Of a stretch of DNA of 64,000 nt, positions 22,008 to 34,100 are shown in pieces (the first letter of the stretch is position 1; every line of letters begins with the position of its first letter). Both the position numbers and the translations under genes were made by a program. The stretch spans positions 165,318 to 229,317 of the forward strand of contig CAMPET010000024.1 in NCBI GenBank assembly GCA_946803715.1, in the 5' to 3' direction. This DNA comes from Beroe ovata. Its lineage: Eukaryota; Ctenophora; Nuda; Beroida; Beroidae. Under the pieces are notes generated by a model. The model was given only the letters and a program-made list of their open reading frames with translations. It made no database searches and was not told the origin of the DNA.

Positions 22008-23780
22008 TCATCTGTAGCAGATAATTGACACCCACATTGCGATCACAAGATCTATGCCGAGTAAGAAGGAGAGAGTGAGAAAACAGAATCCGTTCATCAT
22101 ATTCTTGGTCCTCTGGTACACAAAGAGGATCAGGTTTACCAGGCATGATTCTGCAAATGCATTCATTGCAGCCATCAATCCGACAGCTGCACCCGTCTGA
22201 AATGGTAAAATTCATCCTCTATTATAACCTTTCATTACGTTTTGAGTCACAACGAACAGTGAACACACAATCAAAAACAACATTTGGAAAAGTACTATCG
22301 CTTGAGGGCAAGTATAGCGCATATAATACAGTAAAGCGCAAGGTCCATGATGAGCTTTTTACCTGCTCAACTTCTACCAGGGAGAGGATAATGGACTGTG
22401 TTGTTGGGTTAGCAATGATCACGAAGGACATCAGCGCACAACCTAAACGGGGCATGGACAAATTTGAGATATAACGGGATGTAACACTCATGGTAAAATT
22501 AGGCTGCATCGTGGACTAAAGTTTCGCTAATATAAATAATAATATCATTTTGAATACGTTTTCTTACCAAGAATTAGCATGGAGTTGGATGTTGCAAAAG
22601 CTAGGAAGAAGGTTCCAACAAAGCCAAGGAAGATACCAAGACGTATTATGGCTGGTCTGGATAAGGAGAACATTTTGAGAATGCGGACTGTGACTATTGT
22701 TTGAGCTGCTAGAATAAAACCCAGTGCTGAAACAATAAACAATAACTCACCTGTATGAGAGAAATTTTTATAACACTTATCTTTCAAGTTAGTTCACACT
22801 TTACCCATGAAGTAATATTGTAAGGAGAATAAACCTGCCATGAAGTATCCTCTTGCTTTCGGACTCCACTTGAATGGTTCACCAATGACATAAACAGTAC
22901 TCACTATCACTAGAGGGCTTGCTAAACCGACTGATGTCAACATGTACATGACATTAGCGCCAATAAATTTGCTCAAGTGGGACTGATACTTGAACATATC
23001 AACAGTATTTTCGTATTGAAACCTCATCGCTGTGGTAAATTTCTTCCCTATCCCAGAAATGTTACTGAATCGCTGTTCCGCTTCAGATGACTTGACTCTT
23101 TTCATCCCAAAAAGAGAGATAATCGAGGCTGCAACCAGGAGAGCAATTGCAATGAAACCCACTATGTAATATGCAGCTGTGAATTGCAGAATTAGACCAG
23201 CCACAAGAGGTCCTAGGATGTATCCAAAGAGCCCAACGCCAATCAATAAGCTGAATCTTATAGTTTGCTTGCTGCTAGGTGTTGTGACTGAGAGGTATCC
23301 TACAAGGAAATGGCAAATGGCCATCTGGGAACCTCCAGCTAAACCTAACAAAACTCCAGATAGCAAGATGTAAACATTTGAAGGAAACCTGTCCATAGCA
23401 AGGGCATTCAGAGTAATACCTATGCACCTCAAAATTCCAAGAAGAAGGATGAACATTACACCAAATCTTTTTCCAATAATGTCGGATATTCCACCAAGAG
23501 CAAATACAAAAACTGGAGCTAGAACCCCCTGCACAATGTTACATTTCATGGACAACTTTGCCAATTGATCTTGAATAATCGCTGAAATGGCATGACATGT
23601 CTCATTTGAATCCTTGCTCTTTATGTTGTAACAGTCAATGATGAGGGATATATTTTCTGCTCCAAATTCTTCAGTTCCAATTGACACATATTGCAGTGTA
23701 GGAACAATTACTCCAATGAGTCCGATTGAAAACAGGGAAAGAAATGCAATAATGTCTGGAAAGCCAACATTGCATGTCAT
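22008..23780 (-). CDS. SLC46-family major facilitator transporter
   Basis: Exons 23780-22805, 22750-22568, 22442-22363 and 22196-22008 join in frame to 475 residues. About twelve hydrophobic helices are visible. After helix 2 comes GGISDIIGKRFGV, the MFS loop signature, and a possible N-glycosylation loop with several Asn and Cys follows helix 1. Helix 10 onward (NPTTQSIILSLVEVEQTGAA) matches the SLC46 pattern of S-P-T-R-S...EQG. SLC46 members carry folates, haem or bacterial muropeptides, and the substrate here cannot be assigned. The ATG at 23780 is chosen as first Met; the frame stays open upstream through a 12-base repeat that would encode EIEC units. The C-terminus could instead continue into exons at 21977 and 21646. 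Confidence 0.7.
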
Positions 23781-23829
23781 CACCTGGGTATACTTGAAGT
23801 TTATAAAATCTCTGTAAAGAGTATCTTCA

Positions 23830-23880
23830 AAAATTTCACATTCAATTTCACATTCAATTTCACATTCAATTTCAATGAAT
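23830..23880. repeat. 12-base tandem repeat upstream of the transporter
   Basis: CACATTCAATTT is repeated about four times in a row. It lies in the 5' region between the SLC46-like and TTC9-like genes and is open in the transporter frame. Confidence 0.7.
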
Positions 23881-24069
23881 TGCTGAGGGATATTTCATAT
23901 TAGGAACAGTCTCATAGGGGAATAGCCACAAATTTTATCAATGATGACACTGCTTATGTATTGGTAAATTTCTGTCAGAAAAGTTTCTGGTTGATAAAAA
24001 TGGAATTGGAAAACTGTTAAATGAAATCAGTTGGATGAAAATTTTCTTTAGTTTTTGACTTAAAACCTT

Positions 24070-24636
24070 TCAAGTATTAAGCTGTGCTTGGAACATTTTT
24101 TGACATAATTTTTTCTCATATTGGACTTCAGTTTTCAGTTGCTTCAGGATTTTCTCATGAATTTTCTGATACACTTTAGATTCAGGGTTGATAGTGATAA
24201 GCTTCTTTGATGCCTTTTCACCCTGATTTGGCATTTTTAAACTCGACGCACAAGTAGCATACCTGTATAAGGACTTTTCATCATTTTCATCGAATTCAAG
24301 TGCTTTTCCAGAGTACTCCAACCCCTTCTCCCAGTTATTCTCTTTCATAAAGGCTAGGGCCATATTTCTATTGCAATCAGCTTCCAATGATTCAACCTTT
24401 TCTTTGAAACCACTGTCTTCCTCGTACTGCAAGGCATGATCAATTGATTCACTTAAGAATGACATAGATCTACCAACAGTATCTCTTGAGGATATAGCTC
24501 TGATTTGAACAAGTGCATAGTGATACTTTCTCTTGGCTTTTGCATATAACTTTGATCTGAATAATTCATTTCCAGAATCCTTAAAAGAAAGAGCATCCTT
24601 ATAAATAGATTCAACAGACTTAAACTTCTTTTCCAT
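24070..24636 (-). CDS. TTC9-like tetratricopeptide repeat protein
   Basis: Single exon, 188 residues. An N-terminal TPR (ALSFKDSGNELFRSKLYAKA) is followed by a loop, and a TPR pair covers about residues 90-160 (DCNRNMALAFMKENNWEKG, then ALEFDENDEKSLYRYA). The three-TPR layout, size and KYHYAL segment match TTC9/TTC9C proteins and the TPR part of FKBP-type immunophilins. Such domains commonly bind the C-terminal EEVD of HSP70/HSP90. No peptidyl-prolyl isomerase domain is present. The next gene on the same strand starts 290 bases downstream. Confidence 0.75.
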   Translation of the reverse strand: MEKKFKSVESIYKDALSFKDSGNELFRSKLYAKAKRKYHYALVQIRAISSRDTVGRSMSFLSESIDHALQYEEDSGFKEKVESLEADCNRNMALAFMKENNWEKGLEYSGKALEFDENDEKSLYRYATCASSLKMPNQGEKASKKLITINPESKVYQKIHEKILKQLKTEVQYEKKLCQKMFQAQLNT

Positions 24637-24639
24637 TTT

Positions 24640-26609
24640 TGTGCTAGAATTGGAGATAATAAATATAATACTAACAATAAATTAAACTCTTATATCTTAG
24701 TGGCATATCAACTTATATCAATACACAGCTGTGCCACGAAAACAAATAAACCACAAAAGCTTTGCCAGTGCAAACCAACGTGATATACATTAGAAAAATG
24801 AAATTACATACACATTAAGGCTAACTAGGATTCATTATTGATTATACAAATTTGCACTACCAGTGAGACAAATTTCAAGCCAAATTTCAATTGCCAGATG
24901 TTATATTGTTATCTGTCCTCTGTTCCTAGAGTGTGCGAGAATTAACAGGCGACAGATAACATCCAGCAAAATTTCAAATTGATGTATATACATCAATTTC
25001 ATATTTCAAATTGATAAACATACAAGTGCCAGCGATCGAATAATATTAATTTCCACGCATAAAGAAATTCTCAATATATGATATTGATAGGAACGCTAAC
25101 TAGGAGCTGTCATTGTGCATCGACAGCCATTGCTTGGCTTCATGAACGCCTGCATCCAGCACCAGTTGAATATAACATAACAAAAAATTGCGATGATCAA
25201 AGAAGTTGCTTGCTGAGGATAATTTTGTGCTGCAGAGAATAATTTAATTTTGAAAATTACTCGGTGCGATGCTAGATTGCTTAATTTAAACCGCTGACAT
25301 GATGCAAGAATTAGTTTGCGCCGCGCGGCCGGCAAGATAATATTCTCGACAAGGTCTATCATCGATTGACAACTCTGAAGTTTCCCGCGCTGCGTGACCC
25401 AAATACTCTGCGCGCGCTGCGCGTCTCCGTGGTCTCCTTTCTACGACTTTTCAGTTCACTGAGTAGAACAGGGGCGCGCAACGTGTGCACGTACTCTGAA
25501 GTGTGCCGAGAATAATTTGGCGCGCGCGGAAAAAAATTGACGGCAAGGTCTATCATCAGTAGACAAATTTTTGTCGATCGATGATAGACCCTGTCGAGAA
25601 TTTCGCGAGAATTTCGCGAGAATTGCGCGGCTTGCATCAGCGGTCTGGCATCGCCCGACAAACAAATTTATTTATTCATTAATGTTATTGGATGATATAT
25701 CAACAGTGGTAATGTAATTCATTCCTTAAGAAAAAATAAAAAAACAAAAATGCGAGCTGCAAAGAATAAGACTGAGGTCATCCTATCCAATATCATGGTC
25801 TTTTCTTTGGTGATATTTTTCTGGCGGCAATGTCGTTTAAGAAATTTCTACTTCTGAAAATCTGCAGCTTTGTTCCTAATAATAATAATAATAAATTGAA
25901 GTTTAAAAACACTGCTTTTAAGACAAGCTTATACTCAGCAGTGTTGAGCCAGGAAGAAAACCTTAAAGAAAGATAATAAGATTCGAGTCTTACAAAACTC
26001 TAGTGCCTTTCATAAAAACCTAATTGGTCAACAATCCTACGAAACTAGAGACCATTTCAAAAAGAAAAATTGTAACTTGTGCGTCATGAAAGCCCTGTAA
26101 ATATGTTGTCTATATAATAATGATAGTAATAATATGTTAAACTCTTTGATAATTGTGGCACAACAATGTATGTGAATTCACAGCTGTGCCACAATTCATG
26201 CAATATGTACTATCAGTAGAGAAGTTATTACTTTGATGGGTGACCCTATTAACACTAAAAGATTGACTTAGTGTTTTCCACCAGCACATTGTAGAAGCAT
26301 CATCTTATTGTATTAAATTAAGGGTGTGACATATTAGTCTCATGAATACTGTCATTGCTGCTTTGTCTTTAAATTGATAATAATGATATTCATAGTTGTA
26401 TAAAAGATTCTTCTTAGATTAGAGGAAATCAATTTGTATGGTTGTCCAGCTTCATGCGTGCCTTCATTAAGTCCAATATTAGTTGGTGCCATTCGTCAAC
26501 AATAGTTATAACAATCAAATTTGAGGATGATGTGCATCCTCACAGAGATCCTGAAGATATATTTGTCATATTACTAATTGTTATATCTTTGGTAGGATTG
26601 TGAAGTGAC
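24640..26609. other. Intergenic region with GC-rich repeats, upstream of RPS17
   Basis: No convincing exon was seen. AT-rich DNA is interrupted at 25310-25660 by GC-rich repetitive sequence (listed separately). The last ~150 bases before the RPS17 ATG probably hold the end of its 5' intron (TTGGTAGGATTG context). Confidence 0.45.
25345..25640. repeat. GC-rich dispersed element, copy 2, with inverted flanks
   Basis: Read on the minus strand, 25495-25385 gives the same landmarks as the copies at 12588 and 53811: GTGCACACGTTGCGCGCCCC, TGTTCTACTC, GTGAACTGAAAAGTCGTAG, AAAGGAGA and GAGTATTTGGGTCACGCAGC. It is bordered by AAGGTCTATCATC at 25351 and again at 25545, with the complement GATGATAGACC at 25580. 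This suggests a composite or foldback structure. A direct repeat GAGAATTTCGC occurs at its right end. Confidence 0.65.
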
Positions 26610-26990
26610 ATGGGTCGTGTAAGAACCAAGACAGTGAAAAGAGCTAGTAGACTGATTATTGAAAAGTACTACACTCGTCTAACCCTTGACTTCCACACAA
26701 ACAAGCGTATAGCTGAAGAAATTGCCATCATTCCCAGCAAAAGACTCCGGAATAAGATTGCAGGATTTGTTACACATCTTATGAAGAGGATTCAGAAAGG
26801 CCCTGTTAGGGGTATTTCAATCAAGCTTCAAGAAGAGGAGAGAGAGAGAAGGGATAACTATGTTCCTCAAACTTCAGCCCTTGAGTCGGAATCAATTACT
26901 ATTGACACAGACACTAATGAGATGCTGAAACTTTATAATATTGAGGGACTTGAAGTTACTCTTGAAGGCAATACTCCATACAGTTCATAA
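26610..26990 (+). CDS. RPS17: 40S ribosomal protein S17
   Basis: A single-exon frame of 126 residues starting [14 protein letters not shown], with the near-invariant eS17 core [32 protein letters not shown] and [17 protein letters not shown]. The C-terminal tail is variable, as in other animals. eS17 is a small-subunit protein on the solvent side near the beak and helps 40S maturation. A 5'UTR intron is likely, as in many ribosomal protein genes. It begins a run of co-oriented genes. Confidence 0.96.
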   Translation: MGRVRTKTVKRASRLIIEKYYTRLTLDFHTNKRIAEEIAIIPSKRLRNKIAGFVTHLMKRIQKGPVRGISIKLQEEERERRDNYVPQTSALESESITIDTDTNEMLKLYNIEGLEVTLEGNTPYSS

Positions 26991-27155
26991 AATCAGTTTT
27001 TTTTATTTATGACTTGGTTATTTTACTTGTGTCTTACTGTATTTCATTTCACTTATACTGTAGCATTAAGAATCATCATTGCTGGAAATAACTTAGGATT
27101 CAATTTCGAGATTTACATTTCAGTATCGTGGCATCACCCATCTATTTACCCAGGT

Positions 27156-27560
27156 ATGGCAGAAAGTAGCACCTCAACTCCAGTTATTCAAAATATAACA
27201 AAGGCTAATGTCGCTGATTTGGAAAAACTGAAAATTTTACTTGCAAGTGCAGGGGCCAATACAACTAACTTGACACCAAACATCTTGCTTGCAAATCAAC
27301 AGATCCTTCAGCAAAGTGTTGCTGCTGCCGCCCAGCAGCAAAATTCTAAGTCTCAACCAGTCAAGTCTCGGGGTGGAGTTTCAGAGCAGCGCTATGCAGA
27401 ACTTTTGGCTGTTATTGAGGAACTGACCAAGGATATCAAGCCAACTTATGCTGGCAATAGAATGGCTGCTGAAAGATTGAAGAAAGGCATAGCCCTTGCA
27501 CGTACATTAGCTAGAGATTGTAGAGTGGAAGCAGAGAGGATAGCTTTATCAAATAATTGA
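27156..27560 (+). CDS. CDK2-associated protein (DOC-1) homologue
   Basis: 134 residues from the Met at 27156, which directly follows a splice-acceptor-like TTACCCAG|GT; longer in-frame starts upstream give no family similarity. The C-terminal half carries the CDK2AP block: [35 protein letters not shown], then a basic-acidic helix ([16 protein letters not shown]). The N-terminal part is low-complexity Ser/Thr/Gln-rich. CDK2AP1/2 bind CDK2 and are subunits of the NuRD chromatin complex. Its start lies 166 bases after the RPS17 stop. Confidence 0.9.
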   Translation: MAESSTSTPVIQNITKANVADLEKLKILLASAGANTTNLTPNILLANQQILQQSVAAAAQQQNSKSQPVKSRGGVSEQRYAELLAVIEELTKDIKPTYAGNRMAAERLKKGIALARTLARDCRVEAERIALSNN

Positions 27561-28198
27561 GAACATTCTTGGCGTGAACACAACACAAAATGGACATGTT
27601 CGTGACTTTTGAATCTGCAAATGTTGCCCCTACATGTTCCATGTATTGAAATCTGAAATATCAGGCGGCTGCCCTAAAGACTTTGCCCTTGTGACTTGTC
27701 CCTTGGTTCCTGCCCCTTGGCTCATAAGGGGTACAGCCTGACAACATCGTTGAGCCACGGAAATGTGAAGATAGATATTTCTTGCTTGATCAAAAGGTTG
27801 GAGACCACTTTTGACTGCTTTCGAGAATGTATGCCTTACTCCTTGCAAAACGTCTACTGACAGTGGTTCCAATTTACTGTTTATTGTTCACTCTTATTCT
27901 ATTCATCAATCCGATTTAACTGATACTTTCATTGAAATGGATTGTTAACGCTGTCAGACAGATTGTTTTATTTCATAGACTTAAACTACTCAAGAATATT
28001 AATCTTGTATCAAAAATATGTATGTGTAAAGATGATATACTATGAACATTGTACAATTATTTGTTAAGAAGTTCAGAGAATTGTTTGATTGTAACTACGG
28101 TATATCGACTTCTAATAACGTATCTTATGAAACGTGAGTGGTATTGCAAATAAGCATGAGTAATGTTGGGTCATGTTTACCAGGCAGATAATGGTAAC

Positions 28199-31100
28199 AT
28201 GAGTACAGGAAGACCATTTCTACCCACGTGGGATGTTGGAAGATTTACAGGTAAATGGTTATTAATATGGGGCTCCTGATGCCACATCCAAATGCTGTTC
28301 CCTCCCCTGTTCTCAGTATTTCCCAGCTGACGGAGAAAATAGGATGGAAAATTTCCACCTGATTTTTCTTCCTTACACACTGATGTCCAACAGGATCCCT
28401 GAGAGCTATTGGTGGTTTTTCAGCTGAACTCGACGAAGACTTGGACTTTGACTCCCGTCAGAAAAAGTTCATAGCACTTGAAGCCAGAGAGCTAGCTGAG
28501 GTAACAAGAAACTTGTGCTTGCTCTTTCTGTATTCCTCCTATACTTCTGACTGGCAACGTTTATGAATTTGGATCCTAATCAGGTGTTTTTTAGTCCCCA
28601 AGATCGTTCAAATCTAATCGATGATTCTCTCACAGGTTAAGAGTGAGTACCAGTTCGACTGGCAGGCCCTATCAGAACATATCAAGACTGTTGATAACAG
28701 AGCTGTTCAGAATGCAGCCAAGGACGTCCTCTACTACATGAAGTTATTGGTGAGTTATCACCCTCGTTAAGATAGTGCTGAGATTAGCTTTTCTCTCATC
28801 ATCAGGGCGATTAATCTGTTGGATTCAGCTCATGTCGGATGCGTATTGTGTATGTCTGTCACTTCCTGGGCCTAATATCTGTGATTATTCATTGACAACA
28901 TTCCCTGGGTAAGCAGAATTCCCCCTAAGGTTGGGGACAGTTGTAGTGGCAGTCATGTCAGGAACGCTGTCGAAGAGTTGTTCGCGATGTTTCGGGGATT
29001 CCAAGTCTTGGAGTGGAGGGAAATGATCAAAGTAAAGGATAAATTCGGTCATGTGGACGAGAAACATCTCAACAAGGTAGCGGTCATCTTTCCGCAGAAA
29101 TTCATTTTAAATTCATTGCGTTTGAATATGTATTGTGCACTCTGTAATTGTACGCTTTTTTACATCTGACATTGCAGGTTTATGAGTCATATCTCCTGCT
29201 ACGAGATGCCCTGCCCGAATTCTTCACGGGGAAACAGGCTGGAAAAGATTCCCAACCTTCCAACATGTTCGGAGCCAAGTACGTTGCCACTTCCAATCTT
29301 GTCGGCCACAATAATTCAAAACTCGTTGCCTCAGTAAGAACTGACACCAGCTGTTCCATTGTATCCACCCCTGCACCCGACTTAGTTAGAAATGCGCCCC
29401 GTTCCCATATGGAAATGACACCCCTCCCCGCACATCACATCGTTAGTAAAAAGTGACACCACTCCTGACTCCCCTTGACAGTTGACAGTAAGAAATGACA
29501 CCACCCCCGTCATGTTTAGCACAGTCCTCTGATCAGGATAAAGTTCTGTCCTCCAGAGCGAGTCGAGTTCACCCCGAGAGGGGAGGAGGAGGATGATGAG
29601 GAAAGTGAAGATGAGGACCAGGGAGGAGCGGGAGTTCTATCCTCACTCGCCAAATCTCAAGCAGCTCAGTCCTCATCATCGAAATCTGTTACACCTGATG
29701 CTCCTGGCTGGCTCACCGTACGTGACTTAATAATCAGCATGGATTGTGGAATTTTATTCCTGTTTGTTGGTGTTGTTTTCTTGAATATACATTCAGTTGA
29801 AATTGGATATCGATTAGACGAGGAATAACAGTAATTGAGAGTGTGTCATACTTGTAATTAGTGTACAGTGACTGTACACTGTACAATGCACATGACAAGT
29901 ATGACACACTAGTATGACCCCCCTGATGACCCCCCTGATACATCTTCCTCACTCCCAAAAATCTCGAACATTGAACTGACACGCGTCATCAGATGAAGTG
30001 TCGAGATCTGTTCAACGGACCCAGCCCGCCGGCCCTGTCCCGAGAGGAGCTGGTTAAGGCACTCTACAACCACATCACTTCCAACTACTCCAACGATCAA
30101 CTCCAAGAATTGGTAAGTACTGAAATAGCAAGTTATGCAGTAATAGCACTGGTAACCAAAAACCATTATAATTAACCATGCGGGAAATTACCTACACTTA
30201 GGATTCCAATTGATGTTTTCCTATTTTCCTAAAATATCCTATTTTCTTGAAATTTTTCCTTTATTTCAGTTGTTCAGTCTCCTGGGTTTTGACTCATTTG
30301 ACTTAATAGCAGAGATACTGGCCAACAGACGGGTGATCAGGGAACCGTCAGGATTTGATCTGCTGACCGCCGAGCAGGATGATAACTTTGATATTTACTC
30401 GAACAGTGAGCCTGCTCTACTACCACACTTCAAGCAGGAACGAGCACCAACTGTAGCGAGACAGGTAGACGCAATTGTTCTTGACACCACTCGGAGATCG
30501 ATGACACCAGGTCCACAACACATTGACACCACTGTCCTCCCGATACTCTACCATCTATACTGATGATGCTGGCATACCCTGGCATCATTCATCTTGACAC
30601 CACTTCAACTTGGCACAACTACATGTTGACACCACTTATTTTGACACCACTTTCCGGACAGGTGAATATCTTGACAGAGAAAGAGAAATTATGGATGAAG
30701 CAAGTGAGAAAGGAGGAGCGGAAAATGAAGAAAGAAGCTGTAGCTCAGCAACGGGCATTTGACCCTGAATATCTTCGTGAACAGAGGTAATTGATTTGTT
30801 TGGTCATCAATTCTAGGTGTCAAGTTTTAGGCCTCGCTGATGTAAAATGATTAAACAATGTTCCGTTACTGCGTGTTAGTAAGTAAAGTCTGCATGATAC
30901 ATGGCCACACTTAACTGCTGTGATTAATCAACCGCACACATATATTCAATGCATGATATACATCCGATATTAATTGTGAAATTCTCGGATAAAACGTTCT
31001 TTTTGTCATTGTCTCGACAAATTTTGTTCAGATGTGTACTTTTGTTCCTACCAATTTGTTGAATGATCTCATCGCATACTGAGTTTGATCATCGCAAACC

Positions 31101-34100
31101 ACTATGGAGCGTATACATGTGCTACAGACAGCAGCTGTACTGGTGTCAAGAATATCCTCGAGATTGGTGTTCTGGATGGTCCGTGTTTGGTACATCTGGA
31201 TCACATATTTGTATTGTGTTCATGAATGCACGACCAATTATTTGTGTACATTGTACATGTTTCTCAACATCACATAATACTCTAATACATGTTGTAGTCA
31301 CCACGCCTATTTTCAGAGAGTACGCCCTCATGACGGCTAACCTGATGCCGGAATTGTTACCGCGCGCCCCGGAAATTCAAGAACTACCCAACGTATTCGA
31401 CATGAAGATGGGTGTCAAGCAAACGGCGGCGTTCATTCTCGGCGCCAAGATCACGCTTCCTGCTGACGTTGTGTCGGAAAATCGTCCCGGATATGAGGAG
31501 TACACATTCCCTCCGACTCAGGCGGTGCCCCCAGAGTGGACTGACGAATTCAAATCCATCGACGAGTTGGACGACGTTGGGAGGATAGCTTTCAAAGGTA
31601 TAAAGAAGGTATGGTGGCGGCGCGCGCGAACGCCGAATCCAAATCTGCCATAACAACGTTATTTTGTGATAACTTTTGAAGGAGTAGTTTCACGCACGTA
31701 CGTTGATTATCTGTGAGGTGTTGAAATGAATTGCGTGTAAGTTCTGTGTGTGTGTGTGTGTGTGTGATATTTACATGTTCTGGATTATTGTCTCTGCGTT
31801 TCTATCACAGTCTTATTCCAGCTCAACAGAATACAAAGCATCGTGTTCGACACAGCGTACAACACAAATGAGAATCTGCTCATTTCTGCACCGACCGGAG
31901 CAGGCAAAACCAATGTTGCGATGTTAACCGTTGTAAAAGTTGTCAAAAACCACATTGAAAATGGAGTGCTTCAGAGGAACAAATTCAAGGTGTGACCATT
32001 CATCATTGCATAATCGAGAAGATGCAATCACCAACAATTGTTTACTCACTTATTCTATATCTAGATTGTGTACGTGACGCCAATGAAAGCGCTTGCCTCC
32101 GAAATGACGAAGACATTCGGCAAGAAGCTCCAAGGACTTGGTATCACAGTGCGAGAGCTAACTGGTGACATGCAGCTTACAAAACAGGAAATCTCACAGA
32201 CCCAAATGTTGATAGTTACCCCGGAGAAATGGGACGTTGTTACCAGGAAAGGGACGGGGGATACTGGACTTTCACAACTCGTGCGACTTCTCATATTCGG
32301 TAATTTGTTCACATTCAGTATAACGCGTCTGGCATCCTTTGTACTTCCCTCGATATCAAATTATTCGATGATTTCGAATCATCTGATCTTTAGGTAAGTC
32401 ATATCGGTGCTAGGACATTGTTTCACATTGAATGGGTTTGTAACGCGAGAGAAGTCTCACTCACACCCCCGCTCACCACCCTCCAGACGAGGTTCACTTG
32501 CTCCACGAAGACAGGGGATCTGTTATCGAGACACTGGTCGCCCGAACCCTGAGACAAGTCGAGGCTACACAACAGATGATACGGATAGTGGGACTGTCGG
32601 CTACCCTGCCCAACTACAGGGATGTAGCGGAGTTTCTGAATGTGAGTTTTGAATTCAGTCATGAGATGGCTGTCAATTGCAACATTAGTCAATAACTTGC
32701 TGATTCGGAATGGTGTCTCATTTTTCTTCTCACGAATATGACACTGTGCTTCAGGTGAACCTGTACAAAGGGCTCTTCTATTTCGACTCCAGATTCCGGC
32801 CTGTGCCCCTAAAGCAGACATTTGTGGGTGTAAGGGGCACCACTCAGTTCAAAACGAGGGAAAACATGGATCAGGCTTGTTATGAAAAGGTTCTTGAGAG
32901 TCTGAAGAAAGGAAATCAAGTTCTCGTGTTTGTTCACACCCGGAACGGGACACTCAAAACTGCAGAAAAACTGCGGGAAATCGCCCAATTTGAGGGAGAA
33001 TTGGAGTTCTTCTCTCCCATTGAGCACCCTAAATACCAATAGTGAGTTGCCTCTAGGAACGTCCGCCTTCTTAACCTCACAGCAAAGTTCCCACATGTTA
33101 CCCGACTTCTCTCTCGTCAGCGGGCTGAAACAACTGTCCCGATCATCGCAGAAGAAGTTGAACTTCCTGTTTCGGGAGGGTTTCGGTGTGCATCACGCCG
33201 GATTGCCCCGACCTGACCGTAACGTTATGGAGAACCTGTTCAATGAGGGTCTCATCAAGGTGTTGGTGTGTACTGCCACACTCGCGTGGGGCGTCAATCT
33301 GCCTGCGCACACAGTTGTCATCAAGGGTGAGTCTCATCATTTCTCTCATTTTCGCTGTCTCATGCCTCCCAAAATCATATTTTGTACAGGCTTTCACAAA
33401 AACATTCCTATTCAAGGTACGGAGTATTACGATGCTGGAAAGGGTGAGTTCGTGGACATCGGTATTCTGGATGTGCTCCAAATATTTGGTCGGGCAGGCA
33501 GGCCGCAGTTTGACAGCTCTGGTCACGGCATCATTATCTGTCCTCATGGTAAACTGCACAAGTACCTCATGTTACTCACTCAACAGCATCCTATTGAGTC
33601 ACAGTTTATCAAGAGTCTGGCGGATAATCTCAACGCAGAGATTTGTCTTGGTGAGATTCTGATGAAATGAACTTTCCGTTACTTTTTAACGTCGACCATG
33701 AATTGTTGACAGCTGACTGTTGTTACCACTCATCGTGACGTGTCATAACGTGCTACAGGGACTGTTGCTTCGCTTGAGGAGGCACGGCAGTGGCTCAAGT
33801 ACACGTACTTGTGGGTTAGGATGCGGCGAAACCCCATCTTGTACGGAATTAACCAGAAAATGCGTGAAGCAGACCCTGATCTCCATCACGTCAGTAGTAA
33901 TTATCCTGGAGTACACGTATCTGTTTGTGTTCTCAGTAGTACACGTATCTGTTTGTGGTTACTCAATTTCCTGATTGAGTTGTGTACCATGACATGATAA
34001 CACGGACTTTTGAGTATATTGTTTTGAAAACAGCCACTGTGATTTTCAATGATTATCCCTCCCTCCCAGCATTTGACCGATCTGATCAAGAAGTCTGCCC

